Below are positions 1 to 9,146 of a stretch of 64,000 nt of DNA, in pieces. The stretch lies in the NCBI RefSeq assembly GCF_007559425.1, contig NZ_VMHE01000007.1, forward strand, positions 1-64,000. Reading direction: 5' to 3'. The notes below the pieces were generated by a model. That model saw nothing but the letters and a program-made list of their open reading frames with translations. It had not been told where the DNA came from and did no database searches. The stretch is from Allobacillus salarius. GTDB taxonomy: Bacteria > Bacillota > Bacilli > Bacillales > Alkalibacillaceae. Made by a program: the position numbers and the translations under genes. How positions within the stretch are numbered: position 1 is the first letter of the stretch; the number at the start of each line of letters is the position of its first letter.

Positions 1-3
1 TGC

Positions 4-160
4 TCTCGACGACAAATTGAACTGCACTATACATGAAAAGTGCATCGAGATAGGTTCTCGATGACAAATCGAACTGCCTTATACACGAAAAGTGCATCGA
101 GATGCGTTCTCGATGACAAATTGAACTGCTTAAATGCCAAAAAGGTTGTTGAGACGCAAT
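4..160. repeat. 52-bp period dyad repeat array (left end of window)
   Basis: The motif TCTCG recurs at positions 4, 56 and 108, an exact 52-bp period. Each unit begins TCTCGATGACAAATTGAACTG (first copy has one change, CGACG) and closes with GTGCATCGAGA, so its ends are inverted repeats that could fold into a hairpin. The third copy decays after about 30 bases. The array may continue left of the window. It has the same period as the arrays at 24181-24272 and 55995-56308, although the sequence is unrelated. Confidence 0.8.
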
Positions 161-187
161 CAGAGCATCACACAACAACCCTATTCT

Positions 188-1384
188 TTAATTATTTAGA
201 TGCTTTTTAACGACCTGACTTAAAATCTCAACTGCCGATACCATTTCTTCTCGACTGACGAAGCTAAATGATAGTCTTAAATAGGATAGTCCTTCTTGTT
301 CATGAACGAAAAAATGCTTTCCTGGCACGTAGGAAACGCCTGCTTGCATCGCCTCAACTAATATTTCCGATGTATTTATTCCCGGAATATTGACCCATAC
401 GAAGTATCCACCGGAAGGTTGCTGCCATGTAGCAAGTTCCCCCATATATTTTTCTAAAGATGAGATTAATGTTTTACAATTTTGTTGATAGACTTTTCGA
501 AGCATCTCGAATCGTTTTTTCATGTCTGTTTGAATTAAGTAAGAACCAAGCGTTGCTTCTGCAAATGGATGATCCAAATCTTTTTTAAACCAAGCGAGTG
601 GCTCAATTAGATCACTTCTCGCCGCCACATAGCCTACTCGCAATCCTGGTGCAATCGTTTTAGAAAAAGATCCGAGGTAAAACACACGACTTCCACTATC
701 CATTGCTTTGATTGGTGTTGGTCGCTCATCAAAATACAATTCACCATACGCATCATCTTCAATGATCAAGAAGTTAAATTCGCTTGCAAGCTCCAATAAA
801 TGTCTTCTGCGATCAATCGACATCGTCGTTCCTGTCGGGTTATGAAAACTTGGAATCGTATATACGAGTTTTGGCATCGGCAAGTTCTTCTCTTTTCGAT
901 TCTTCAATGTCTTTTCAAGTTCTTCCGTTTGCATACCATATTCATCAATAGGGACAGTAATGAAATGATCCGTATAATTCCGAAAAACTTCTAACCCTTC
1001 CATGTAGCTTGGAGATTCAACGACAATCCAAGTATCTCGGTCTATAAACGTTCTTGAAATTAAGTCGATGCCTTGTATCGCGCCCGCGGTCACTAATATT
1101 TCTTTTTCCAACAGTACAACCCCGCGCTCCACGAGCCGCTCACGAACAAATTTTTTCACTGTATTGACTTTCTTACTGCCTAAATATTGAAAAGGCAGGT
1201 CTTTCTCTTCCTCAATTAAATCTTTTACGGCCTCGTTCATCTCATTATAAGGAACAAGACTTTGCGCCGGATAACCTGCGCTGAGTGGGATGCAATATTT
1301 AGGGACTGGTGGCATCCACTCACCAGGAGGATCATTCTGAAGTGCAGCTTTCGTATTTTTCGTGAAAAATAGTTCAGGATTCAT
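188..1384 (-). CDS. PLP-dependent aminotransferase, class I/II
   Basis: A 398-residue fold-type I PLP enzyme. Visible landmarks are the AGAIQGID segment near residue 100, SFHNPTG near 180, EDDAYGE near 212 and the cofactor-lysine motif SFSKTIAPGLR near 240, followed by VGY. This pattern is typical of the 2-aminoadipate/aromatic aminotransferase group and of the catalytic half of MocR regulators, but there is no N-terminal HTH, so it is a free-standing enzyme. The substrate cannot be read from sequence; a 2-oxo-acid/amino-acid transamination in the cytosol is expected. The ATG start is preceded by GGAAAGG. It is monocistronic, with repeat tracts on both sides. Confidence 0.88.
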   Translation of the reverse strand: MNPELFFTKNTKAALQNDPPGEWMPPVPKYCIPLSAGYPAQSLVPYNEMNEAVKDLIEEEKDLPFQYLGSKKVNTVKKFVRERLVERGVVLLEKEILVTAGAIQGIDLISRTFIDRDTWIVVESPSYMEGLEVFRNYTDHFITVPIDEYGMQTEELEKTLKNRKEKNLPMPKLVYTIPSFHNPTGTTMSIDRRRHLLELASEFNFLIIEDDAYGELYFDERPTPIKAMDSGSRVFYLGSFSKTIAPGLRVGYVAARSDLIEPLAWFKKDLDHPFAEATLGSYLIQTDMKKRFEMLRKVYQQNCKTLISSLEKYMGELATWQQPSGGYFVWVNIPGINTSEILVEAMQAGVSYVPGKHFFVHEQEGLSYLRLSFSFVSREEMVSAVEILSQVVKKHLNN

Positions 1385-1522
1385 TATGTATCTACCTTTC
1401 CGTTAGGTTTTATAAGATCAACAATGTAAATTTATATTCGGCAATGTTGCTATAGCTGAAGGGGGAGTGGTCCACTAGTTTGAATGAATCTCTATAACTA
1501 CTTCGAAAATTCATTCCCCCTG

Positions 1523-1690
1523 AAATATGCGACCTATTCTTTTAAATATGTCCATGCACGACGTCAATTTGCTCCTAAATTGCACAAATATGCGACCTTT
1601 CGAACAATTTATACGCCCGTCTCGAAAATATATGGTTCCGAATCTAAATTATATGCCCCCTGTGAGATATTGCCGTCTTACTTTACTCTT
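1523..1690. repeat. 21-bp period tandem repeat array (ATATG type)
   Basis: Units start at 1523, 1544, 1565, 1586, 1607, 1628 and 1649, exactly 21 bp apart, with a partial eighth at 1670. The best copies begin AAATATGCGACC; the remainder of each unit varies. It fills most of the 407-bp gap 1385-1791 between the aminotransferase and the YjiH-type gene. The period equals seven codons, which explains a spurious open frame at 1484-1756. Related units occur at 8938-9095 and, inverted, at 15760-15906. Confidence 0.85.
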
Positions 1691-1791
1691 CTAAAAATCT
1701 TTAATCACAAAAACGAACAGAAAGTATCCAAAAAATCAGATTACCTTCTGTTCTAAAGATAAAGCAGTTACCGTTTACTTTCAATTACAGA

Positions 1792-3174
1792 TTAAAAGAA
1801 AAGCACGTGTGCCATTAATGCAGCGATTGGCAACGTAATTACCGTACGTTGAATAAAAATGATGAAAAGTTGAACCAAAGAAACAGGAATTTTAGATTTA
1901 ATTAGCAAAATCCCGATTTCAGACATGTAAATGAGCTGAGATAAAGACATCACTCCGATCACGAAACGAGTCAATTCAGATTCAATTCCACTTCCGACAA
2001 CAGCTGGCAAGAACATGTCTGCGAATCCGACGAGCATGGCAGGAGCTGCTGCTTGAGCTTCAGGTATTTGTAATAGCTGAAGGAACGGAACGAACGGATA
2101 AGACAAGTAATCAAAGATCGGTGTGAATTCAGCAATCATCAAAGCGATTGTACCAAGTGCCATGACGAGAGGAATTAAAGAGAACCAAATATCAGTCACA
2201 TTTTGAACGCCACTTTTGACGACACTTTTATAGCTTTTGACTTCCTCAGCCTTTTCAACCGCTTTTTGGAAACCCCATTGAAAAGTAGAGATTCCTTCAG
2301 GTACTTCTTCATCAATCTGTTTACCGATGGGACCGTAATACGTATCTTTTTTCCATGAAAGAGGTGGAATTCTTGGGCAAACGATTGCGGCAACAACTCC
2401 ACAAACAACGACCGTTGCATAAAACTGAACAAATAAGTGATCAATGTTTAAAAACCGTGCGATGACTAAACTAAATGCAATGGAAGCGATTGAAAAGTTT
2501 GTTGCTACGACTGCCGCTTCTCTTTTTGTATAATAACCAGACTCATATTGCTGTGTCGTCAACAGTACACCGACGGTTCCACTTCCCATCCACGAAGCAA
2601 GCGCATCGATTGATGAACGACCAGGAAGCTTGAACAATGGTGCCATTACTTTACGGACGACCGTCCCGATGAAATCCATCAAACCGAATTGTAATAACAG
2701 TGGCATGAATAAACATGCAAACAAAAACCAAACCATCAAAACTGGACCTAAATCAAATAGCACGGTTCCTCCAGTCAATCCCGACCATATAACTTCCGGA
2801 CCAAGCTCAGTCAGTGTAAGAACTGCAAACACTGCGCCGATGACACGCAAAACTAACCAAATCGGCGATACATCCAATAAAGCTGTCAAAAAAGTACTGT
2901 TTTTCGCTGTATTGTTCGGAACAACCTTCATCCAAACAGATGCTAAAGCCGAGATAACGATGACCCCTGTTATAAACATTGGAATATAATCTGCAGTAGC
3001 CGCTTGCAATGTATCAGCCATTACACCGAGCCCAATCGTCACCGTCCCGTCAACTGAGAGTGGTACTAAAAACAAAAGCACCCCAATCAATGATGGGATT
3101 AGAAATTTCAATGTTTGTTTTACCGAATACCCTTTCTTCACACCGAATTCCTCAACATGTTGAACTTTTTCCAT
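1792..3174 (-). CDS. YjiH-family membrane protein (nucleoside-recognition/Gate domain)
   Basis: A 460-residue integral membrane protein with about ten hydrophobic segments and a short charged N-terminus. The segment FKLPGRSSIDALASWMGSG around residue 185 is the Gate (nucleoside-recognition) signature of the YjiH family, and a second Gate-like half occupies the C-terminus. The family's substrate is not firmly known; members often sit beside amino-acid catabolic genes. A paralogue lies at 27758-29092 next to the hut genes. ATG start with AGGAGGATC just upstream. It appears monocistronic; the upstream neighbour is divergent. Calling it a solute transporter is inference. Confidence 0.85.
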   Translation of the reverse strand: MEKVQHVEEFGVKKGYSVKQTLKFLIPSLIGVLLFLVPLSVDGTVTIGLGVMADTLQAATADYIPMFITGVIVISALASVWMKVVPNNTAKNSTFLTALLDVSPIWLVLRVIGAVFAVLTLTELGPEVIWSGLTGGTVLFDLGPVLMVWFLFACLFMPLLLQFGLMDFIGTVVRKVMAPLFKLPGRSSIDALASWMGSGTVGVLLTTQQYESGYYTKREAAVVATNFSIASIAFSLVIARFLNIDHLFVQFYATVVVCGVVAAIVCPRIPPLSWKKDTYYGPIGKQIDEEVPEGISTFQWGFQKAVEKAEEVKSYKSVVKSGVQNVTDIWFSLIPLVMALGTIALMIAEFTPIFDYLSYPFVPFLQLLQIPEAQAAAPAMLVGFADMFLPAVVGSGIESELTRFVIGVMSLSQLIYMSEIGILLIKSKIPVSLVQLFIIFIQRTVITLPIAALMAHVLFF

Positions 3175-3501
3175 CGTGATCCTCCTTCTTCCCTCTCCGT
3201 TTTAACTATGTTGAATAATGTATCATAAAAGTGTATAAATAATCAACTTTATTTTAATTAAAAATTATGCAAGTTAGAAATGATGAATAACTGAGCTTAA
3301 CTACCGTATTCTTAAAGCAGTTTTCTTTTTACATAGAAGCATAATTATTCAACAAACCTAGAATTCTTCGTAATAGACAACCATAATCAGTCACCAAACA
3401 AATAAACTCTTTCTCAACTTTTTGTGTGTCACTGTATTAGATGGGCAGAAAATGTTAGAATAGTAAAAGGATATGGACTATCAATAATAGGAGTGAGTTA
3501 A
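3175..3501. other. Divergent intergenic region with aldolase promoter
   Basis: This 327-bp AT-rich gap separates the YjiH-type gene (left) from the aldolase gene (right). An extended -10 element, TGTTAGAAT, lies at 3453-3461, about 40 bases before the aldolase ATG and followed by an AGGAGTG ribosome-binding site. No repeat array, RNA structure or small gene was recognised in the rest of the gap. Confidence 0.5.
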
Positions 3502-4392
3502 ATGAACGAGAATCATTTCAACAGAATGAAAAATGATGATGGATTCGTTGCTGCATTAGACCAAAGTGGTGGTAGTACACCAAAAGCACTTGCTGCTTAC
3601 GGTATTAAAGAGGATGCATATTCTAACGAAGAGGAAATGTTTGACCTTGTCCACGAACTCCGGACACGCATCGTCACTTCCCCTGCATTTTCTTCGGATA
3701 AAATTTTAGGCGCGATTCTTTTCGAACAAACGATGGATCGTAAAGTCGAAGGTAAATACACTGGCGATTACCTTGCAGATAAAGGTATCGTTCCATTTAT
3801 AAAAATTGATAAAGGGTTAGCCGAAAAAGAAAACGGCGTTCAAATGATGAAGCCGATGCCTGAGTTGGACGAACTATTACGTCGTTCGAATGAGCGTAAT
3901 ATGTTTGGAACGAAAATGCGTTCAGTCATCCACGAACCAAATGAAGAAGGAATTAAAGCGGTTGTCGATCAGCAGTTTGAAGTAGCGAAGCATATTATTA
4001 ATGCTGGACTCGTTCCAATCGTTGAGCCAGAAGTTGATATTAACAGTTCTGACAAAGAGAAATGCGAAGAGATGTTGAACGAAGAAATTCTAAAACATGT
4101 AAACGCACTATCTGAAGACGAAAACATTATGCTTAAACTAACAATCCCAACGAAAGCGAACTTGTATAAAGAATTAATCGAGCACCCTCGTGTCGTTCGT
4201 TTTGTTGCTCTTTCTGGTGGTTATTCACGCGAAGAGGCAAACGAAAAACTGAAAGAAAACGATGGCATGATCGCTAGTTTCTCACGTGCACTTGTCAGCG
4301 ATTTGAATGTTGATCAAACAGATGAAGAGTTTAATAAAACACTTCAAGAAGCTGTTGATTCCATTTATGATGCATCAGTAAACAAAAAATAA
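3502..4392 (+). CDS. fda: Class I fructose-bisphosphate aldolase
   Basis: A 296-residue protein matching the bacterial class I (Schiff-base) aldolases of Staphylococcus/Bacillales in length and sequence: it starts [20 protein letters not shown], carries the [11 protein letters not shown] segment near residue 20, and has the Schiff-base lysine in MLKLTIPTK near residue 212. It catalyses reversible cleavage of fructose-1,6-bisphosphate to DHAP and glyceraldehyde-3-phosphate in glycolysis/gluconeogenesis, without a metal. ATG start behind AGGAGTG. It is a single-gene unit with its own extended -10 promoter at 3453-3461 and a strong terminator immediately after the stop. Confidence 0.95.
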   Translation: MNENHFNRMKNDDGFVAALDQSGGSTPKALAAYGIKEDAYSNEEEMFDLVHELRTRIVTSPAFSSDKILGAILFEQTMDRKVEGKYTGDYLADKGIVPFIKIDKGLAEKENGVQMMKPMPELDELLRRSNERNMFGTKMRSVIHEPNEEGIKAVVDQQFEVAKHIINAGLVPIVEPEVDINSSDKEKCEEMLNEEILKHVNALSEDENIMLKLTIPTKANLYKELIEHPRVVRFVALSGGYSREEANEKLKENDGMIASFSRALVSDLNVDQTDEEFNKTLQEAVDSIYDASVNKK

Positions 4393-4401
4393 GTTAACAG
4401 T

Positions 4402-4445
4402 AAACAAACCTGATCCTTCATTTGAAGGCTCAGGTTTGTTTTTTA
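4402..4445. terminator. Bidirectional rho-independent terminator
   Basis: An 11-bp perfect stem AACAAACCTGA/TCAGGTTTGTT encloses an inner TCCTTC..GAAGG hairpin and ends in a T-run. It lies between the convergent aldolase and symporter genes and can serve both. Confidence 0.9.
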
Positions 4446-4451
4446 CTCTAT

Positions 4452-5600
4452 TTAGTTCATTTTCTTTGTGAACTTGTCGACCATTATTGCAATTGCACCG
4501 TCACCAGTAACGTTTGCAGCTGTACCGAAACTATCTTGCGCCATATACAATGCAATCATCAATCCTAAAGCGGTTTCGCCAAATCCTAGCATACTACCAA
4601 GTAGTCCTAAAGCAGCCATAACCGCTCCACCTGGCACACCCGGTGCAGCAATCATAATGATTCCAAGCATCATAATAAATGGAAGCATTGTAGCGAAGCT
4701 TGGTAATGAGAGTCCTTCTGTCAGCATCATAACAGCGACGGAACAAGTAACAATCGTAATTGTACTACCCGCTAAGTGTATTGTTGCACTTAATGGAACT
4801 GCTGAATCTGCTACCCCATCAACGACATTGTTTTGCTTCGTTTGTCGTACAGTTACCGGTATCGTCGCCGCACTGGACATTGTTCCTAATCCTGTAAAGT
4901 AAGCTGGTAACATCGTTTTTAATGCAAGGAATGGATTTCTTCCTGTAAGCCCTCCCGCAACTATATACAAAATCAATATCCAAATCCAATGGACGATCAC
5001 TGCCATGATGAGGACGACTCCGAATGTCTGAAGCGTTCTGAATACTGCTCCATCAGCAGCTAACTCGGCAAAAATACTCGCAATGTAAAACGGTAACAGT
5101 GGAATGATAATTTTCCAGATTAACCGCTCTACTATTTCTTTACCTTCGTCAAAAAAAGCTCTGATTGTCGGCGTATGTATGCGCGTAATTCCTATACCGA
5201 AGACAAATGCCAATACAAGCGCCGTCATGACTCCCATAATCGGATCAATGGTCAGCTCAAAGTATGGCTCAAAGCCAGCAGTCTCTTCAGCATTTCCTCC
5301 ACCGTCATTAACAAGCATTGGGATGATAATCATTGCAATGAAAAATGCCAGTGTTCCCGCTAGGACTGTTGATGAGTAAGCGATTGCGGAAGTCACGCCA
5401 AGCATCTTCCCTGATTCCTTCCCGAAGCTCGCTAGACCACTAATAATGAAGAAAACGATAATTAACGGAATTGTAAATCCTAAAAATTGACCAAAAATCT
5501 CTTTGAATGTGACAATGATACGAATTAGAAATTCAGGAGCAACCAAGCCCACAGCAATTCCTAAAACGACTCCAATCAGTAATTTTACGATTAACTTCAC
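4452..5600 (-). CDS. Dicarboxylate/amino acid:cation symporter (DAACS family)
   Basis: A 382-residue polytopic membrane protein with the DAACS/GltP architecture: N-terminal hydrophobic helices, a serine-rich hairpin region (GLGTMSSAATIPVT near residue 238) and the C-terminal substrate-site segment AQDSFGTAANVTGDGAIAI near residue 357. It is slightly shorter than E. coli GltP or DctA. It is predicted to import glutamate/aspartate or C4-dicarboxylates with Na+ or H+; the sequence does not decide which. It is a single gene convergent with fda and sharing the hairpin at 4402-4445. Confidence 0.88.
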   Translation of the reverse strand: MKLIVKLLIGVVLGIAVGLVAPEFLIRIIVTFKEIFGQFLGFTIPLIIVFFIISGLASFGKESGKMLGVTSAIAYSSTVLAGTLAFFIAMIIIPMLVNDGGGNAEETAGFEPYFELTIDPIMGVMTALVLAFVFGIGITRIHTPTIRAFFDEGKEIVERLIWKIIIPLLPFYIASIFAELAADGAVFRTLQTFGVVLIMAVIVHWIWILILYIVAGGLTGRNPFLALKTMLPAYFTGLGTMSSAATIPVTVRQTKQNNVVDGVADSAVPLSATIHLAGSTITIVTCSVAVMMLTEGLSLPSFATMLPFIMMLGIIMIAAPGVPGGAVMAALGLLGSMLGFGETALGLMIALYMAQDSFGTAANVTGDGAIAIMVDKFTKKMN

Positions 5601-5745
5601 TTGAATTCCCCGTTTCCATTTTTGACGTAGTATAGCATTGAAACAAAATCACGACAAGAACAAAAGCGTTTTTTCATCATTTATTTTTGTTTAATATAAG
5701 CATTATTGATGGTCTACTATAGTTTCATGTTATGTTTCAGAATAT

Positions 5746-5780
5746 AAAAAAGAAGCCAGGAAATTCATTCCCTAGCTCCT
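5746..5780 (-). terminator. Rho-independent terminator of first OpuAC gene
   Basis: On the minus strand AGCTAGGGAA pairs with TTTCCTGGCT (G-U pairs included) and is followed by TCTTTTTT, just downstream of the OpuAC-type gene ending at 5800. Confidence 0.75.
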
Positions 5781-5799
5781 TTACAAACGTTCTATTCCA

Positions 5800-6711
5800 T
5801 TATTCTTTAGGTTCTAAGTCTTCAATCGACTCAACATCCATATATGTCGGAACAGCTAATCCTATTTTTGCACCTTCTAGGTTCGCTCCTAAGTCTTCAT
5901 ATTCGCCTTCATATTTTTCATAGAAATCCTTATGTGTTTGTGGCATCCAAGGAGCTAAAGAAGCATCGGCGTCTCCAGCAGATACAGCTTGGAATACGAT
6001 TTGTGGATCAACTGGTGTCAATGTAACATTAAATCCTTTCGATTCTAATGCTATTTTGACAACTTGAGCAGATGCACGTTCAGAATCCCAAGGTGTCAAC
6101 GCTAACTCAATATCCTGACCATCAACAGAATCTACACCTTCTGACCAGCTATCGACAGTCTCTTGGTTTTCATCAACCCAATCCTGCGCGGCTTCTTCAA
6201 GATCTTTTTCTTGGGCAGCAAGCATGATTGATTCCATATCTTCAACTTCCCAGTAGAAATTATCAAGAATCTCATACGCTTCTGGCATATCTTCTTTTAA
6301 TCCTTTACGAGCAATCGTAGTGATATACTCTTCACCACCATACACACCTTTTGGATCGTCAATATATTTGATGTCATATTTAGCGAACATATAGTGCGGG
6401 TTCCATGCAGCGATAATAATCTCTTCTTCATTATCAAGCGCTTCGCCAAGCTCTGTTAGCATTGCTGCCGTAGAAGATTCTTCATGCGTCCAACCCTCTA
6501 GGTTATCGTATTCTTCCAACGCTTTATTCGTAGCTTGGGAAATGCCAGCTCCGGGTTCAATACCCGTGATGGTGTATTCAACTTCTTCACCGACATTCAC
6601 TTCACCATTCGATTCGCTCTCAGCGCTACTCTCTTCTGAATCATCTCCACCACAAGCAACAAGTGCTAAAGATAATCCAGCTATAATTCCTATCTTTTTC
6701 AACTTCATCAT
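5800..6711 (-). CDS. Glycine betaine ABC transporter substrate-binding lipoprotein (OpuAC type), copy 1
   Basis: A 303-residue lipoprotein: signal peptide, lipobox LVACG (Cys about residue 20), an acidic Ser/Glu linker, then an OpuAC domain. The segments ITGIEPGAGI, IAAWNPHYMFAKYD, DPKGVYGGEE, TPWDSERAS and GDADASLAPWMP align with B. subtilis OpuAC, including tryptophans expected in the aromatic cage that binds the trimethylammonium group. It would capture glycine betaine or a related osmolyte outside the membrane. No ATPase or permease gene is adjacent, so it must work with an importer encoded elsewhere. It is closely similar to the gene at 7073-7984, a likely tandem duplication, and more distant from 52092-53024. 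Confidence 0.93.
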   Translation of the reverse strand: MMKLKKIGIIAGLSLALVACGGDDSEESSAESESNGEVNVGEEVEYTITGIEPGAGISQATNKALEEYDNLEGWTHEESSTAAMLTELGEALDNEEEIIIAAWNPHYMFAKYDIKYIDDPKGVYGGEEYITTIARKGLKEDMPEAYEILDNFYWEVEDMESIMLAAQEKDLEEAAQDWVDENQETVDSWSEGVDSVDGQDIELALTPWDSERASAQVVKIALESKGFNVTLTPVDPQIVFQAVSAGDADASLAPWMPQTHKDFYEKYEGEYEDLGANLEGAKIGLAVPTYMDVESIEDLEPKE

Positions 6712-6998
6712 GATTAACGTATACTCCCTTTCAAAATTTTAAAATTTAAGTATGTCTTATGTCTTCAAAATCAGGACCAACTGCTCATCTCCACATACCC
6801 TTTCATTTTACCGTTTCATAATTTTCTTAACAATTCGCATTTTTGAGGATTATCACACAAATGAGCTTTTAAGTTATCAGATATATATATCATGATGAAA
6901 TTTTGAAAAATACCTTTTGAATCGTCTAAATTACTACTGAATAATCACTCTGCTTTATTAAGTTAAATTGGTAAATTCAGAAATATAAACAAAATGAA
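6712..6998. other. Intergenic region upstream of OpuAC copy 1
   Basis: AT-rich spacer between the two OpuAC genes. It should carry the leftward promoter for the copy ending at 5800, whose ribosome-binding site GGGAG lies at about 6725. No clear -35/-10 pair, repeat array or small gene was recognised. Confidence 0.4.
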
Positions 6999-7037
6999 AT
7001 TAAAACAGCACCTTCCCATGTGGATAGGTGCTGCTTG
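6999..7037 (-). terminator. Rho-independent terminator of second OpuAC gene
   Basis: Minus-strand stem AGCAGCACCT/AGGTGCTGTT with a 12-base loop followed by TTTAATTT, 36 bases downstream of the OpuAC gene ending at 7073. Confidence 0.85.
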
Positions 7038-7072
7038 CATGATAAAAGACAAATGATAATGCAACCGATTAT

Positions 7073-7984
7073 CTATTCAGCTGGTTCAAGTTCCTCAACC
7101 GATTCAATATCCATATAAGATGGAACGACTAAACCGACTCTAGCACCTTCCAAATTCGGTCCTAGATCTTCGAATTCACCTTCATAGTTCTTATAAAACT
7201 CTCCATGCGTCACTGGCATCCAAGGAACTAATGAAGCATCTGCGTCACCGCTAGCAATAGCTTGGAAGATAATTTGTGGATCGACTTGAGTCATAGATAC
7301 CTCAAACCCTTTTTGCTCCAAAGCTAACCTTGCGACATGAGCAGAAGAGCGTTCTGAATCCCATGGCGTATACACTAGCTCAATTTCTTGTCCATCAACA
7401 GCATCTATACCTTCTAGCCAGCCATCGACAGTGTCTTGATTTTCATTGACCCAGTCCTGTGCAGCGTCTTCGATAGATTTATCCTGTGCAGCCAACATTA
7501 CAGATCCCATATCTTCTGGTTCCCAATAAATGTTATCTAGTATTTCATACGCTTCAGGCAAATCGTTTTTTAACCCTTTGCGAACGATTGTTGTAATATA
7601 TTCCTCTCCACCATAAATTTCTTTAGGCTCCTCAATAAATTTAAGGTCATATTTCGCAAATTTGTAGTGCGGAATCCAACCAGTAACAATAATCTCTTCT
7701 TCTTTTTCGATCGCATCGTCAAGTGCTATTAGCATAGCTGCCGTAGAGGATTCTTGATGATTCCAACCAGCAAGATTATCATACTCCTCCAACAACTGAT
7801 TCGTCTGTTGTGTCATTCCTGCACCAGGTTCGATACCAGTGATTGTATATTCCACTTCTTCACTAATATTCACATCGCCATCCGAATCACGTTCTCCATC
7901 ACTTTCTTCTGAATCGCCTCCACCACAAGCTACTAGCGTTAATGATAGACCAGTTATGATTCCTAACTTTTTCAAGTTCTTCAT
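7073..7984 (-). CDS. Glycine betaine ABC transporter substrate-binding lipoprotein (OpuAC type), copy 2
   Basis: A 303-residue lipoprotein, the same length as the neighbouring copy at 5800-6711 and collinear with it. It has lipobox LVACG, an acidic linker, then ITGIEPGAGM, TGWIPHYKFAKYD, YTPWDSERSS and GDADASLVPWMP. The cage tryptophans are kept, but surrounding residues differ (for example GWIPHY against AWNPHY), so ligand affinity or specificity may have shifted. Each copy has its own terminator, so they are separate transcription units. As with copy 1, no permease or ATPase is nearby. Confidence 0.93.
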   Translation of the reverse strand: MKNLKKLGIITGLSLTLVACGGGDSEESDGERDSDGDVNISEEVEYTITGIEPGAGMTQQTNQLLEEYDNLAGWNHQESSTAAMLIALDDAIEKEEEIIVTGWIPHYKFAKYDLKFIEEPKEIYGGEEYITTIVRKGLKNDLPEAYEILDNIYWEPEDMGSVMLAAQDKSIEDAAQDWVNENQDTVDGWLEGIDAVDGQEIELVYTPWDSERSSAHVARLALEQKGFEVSMTQVDPQIIFQAIASGDADASLVPWMPVTHGEFYKNYEGEFEDLGPNLEGARVGLVVPSYMDIESVEELEPAE

Positions 7985-8247
7985 GATTTACAAAAATCCC
8001 CTTTTCAACAATAAATTGATGTATCCAATTACTATTCATAACTTTCGCGGCAAACTTGAACACACACTCTAAGGTAACGGGTAGCAACTTTTTGAAACAA
8101 TCTCTGTTTCCCTTACTTATCCATCAAATTTTATGTTGACCCTTCAAATAACCAATCTAAACTGATAAATTACAAAATACCGTTGAATTCATCAAGAATG
8201 CTACGGACTAACTTTTCGATCAATAAAAGAATACATGAATACTTTCA

Positions 8248-8889
8248 TTAACTTAGTACATATCGGACTTTTTTCAATACAAGTTCGCTTAGTTGCTTAT
8301 GACCATTTTCATCTAAGTGCATATAATCAATTTCATTCATCACGACTTCTTTGCTCGCGTCCAAGAAAAAGATATTCGTATTCGTCACGAATTCTTTTAA
8401 AAAGCCCGGCAACTCACTCGACTTAATGTCGCAATTGTCACCCATTGACTTCCGAACCTCTGTCTTTTTGTAATGTGAGCCAATCATTGGTGGAGCGATT
8501 ACTAATACTTGAAGCGCTTTATCATAGATCTCCTCATGTGCTTCTTGAGCTTTTTTAGCTAACCTAGTAATACCTTGGGCAATATTGTGAGCCGTCAATC
8601 CAAAACGTTCCTTCGTATCATTTGTCCCTAACATGATGATGAGAAGTTCCACTGGTGCATGACTTTTTATGCACGGAACGATATAATCTATACCATTCAT
8701 TCCTTCAAGTAAAGGGTCGTCCACGACACTCGTTCTTCCTGGTAGCCCTTCTTCAATAACTTGATATTCATCACTTAATTTTTCTTGTAAAAGACCAGTC
8801 CATCTAACGTTTTCAGGAAATCTTTTCATTGTTTCTGCGTTTAATCCCCAAGTATTGGAATCTCCAAAACAAACGATCCGTTTTCTCAT
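8248..8889 (-). CDS. SGNH/GDSL hydrolase, arylesterase/acyltransferase type
   Basis: A 213-residue single-domain SGNH hydrolase. Visible blocks are FGDSNTWG with the nucleophile serine near residue 7, EEGLPGRT, IIMLGTNDTK (block III Asn), and DYMHLDENGH with the Asp-x-x-His pair near the C-terminus. The order and spacing resemble the Mycobacterium smegmatis arylesterase/acyltransferase group. There is no signal peptide, so it is cytosolic. The ATG at 8889 is preferred over a GTG 15 bases upstream because AAGGTGG then sits at normal spacing. The neighbouring nan operon is separated by a terminator and a repeat array, so a role as sialate O-acetylesterase is possible but unsupported. Confidence 0.85.
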   Translation of the reverse strand: MRKRIVCFGDSNTWGLNAETMKRFPENVRWTGLLQEKLSDEYQVIEEGLPGRTSVVDDPLLEGMNGIDYIVPCIKSHAPVELLIIMLGTNDTKERFGLTAHNIAQGITRLAKKAQEAHEEIYDKALQVLVIAPPMIGSHYKKTEVRKSMGDNCDIKSSELPGFLKEFVTNTNIFFLDASKEVVMNEIDYMHLDENGHKQLSELVLKKVRYVLS

Positions 8890-8937
8890 AAATAACTGTA
8901 CCACCTTACTTTGGTAATTTTATATGTACCCTGACCG

Positions 8938-9095
8938 GCTAATGCGCCCAAATCGCAACTATATGAGCCAAATTTACCTGATATTCTCCCTGAATCCAGA
9001 TTTATGTGACTTAATCGGCAAATTATGTGACCAAATAAAAGAAATATAAGTCTAAAAGCGAATTATATGAGCCAAACACAAATATGCCGTCTGGG
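8938..9095. repeat. 21-bp period tandem repeat array (TATGTGACC type)
   Basis: Units start at 8938, 8959, 8980, 9001, 9022 and 9043 (21 bp apart), then 9062 and 9082 after small deletions. The best copies read ATTATGTGACCAAA or CTATATGAGCCAAA followed by variable bases. It lies between the SGNH gene promoter side and the terminator of the nan operon. It belongs with the arrays at 1523-1690 and 15760-15906. Confidence 0.85.
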
Positions 9096-9101
9096 TAAAA
9101 T

Positions 9102-9131
9102 AAAAATCACTACATCATGCAGTGATTTTTA
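9102..9131 (-). terminator. Terminator of the sialic-acid operon
   Basis: Minus-strand hairpin AAAAATCACT/AGTGATTTTT with a short loop and flanking T-rich sequence, 16 bases downstream of the nanK stop codon. Confidence 0.85.
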
Positions 9132-9146
9132 GGGTCGTGCTTATTT

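Noticed and set aside
1484..1756. 90-codon open frame on the plus strand
   Set aside because: It lies over a 21-bp repeat array, has no ribosome-binding site, and its heptad pattern follows from the array period being seven codons.
4468..4902. Open frame antisense to the symporter gene
   Set aside because: Shadow frame of a gene with clear family motifs; the antisense frame has no motif or ribosome-binding site.
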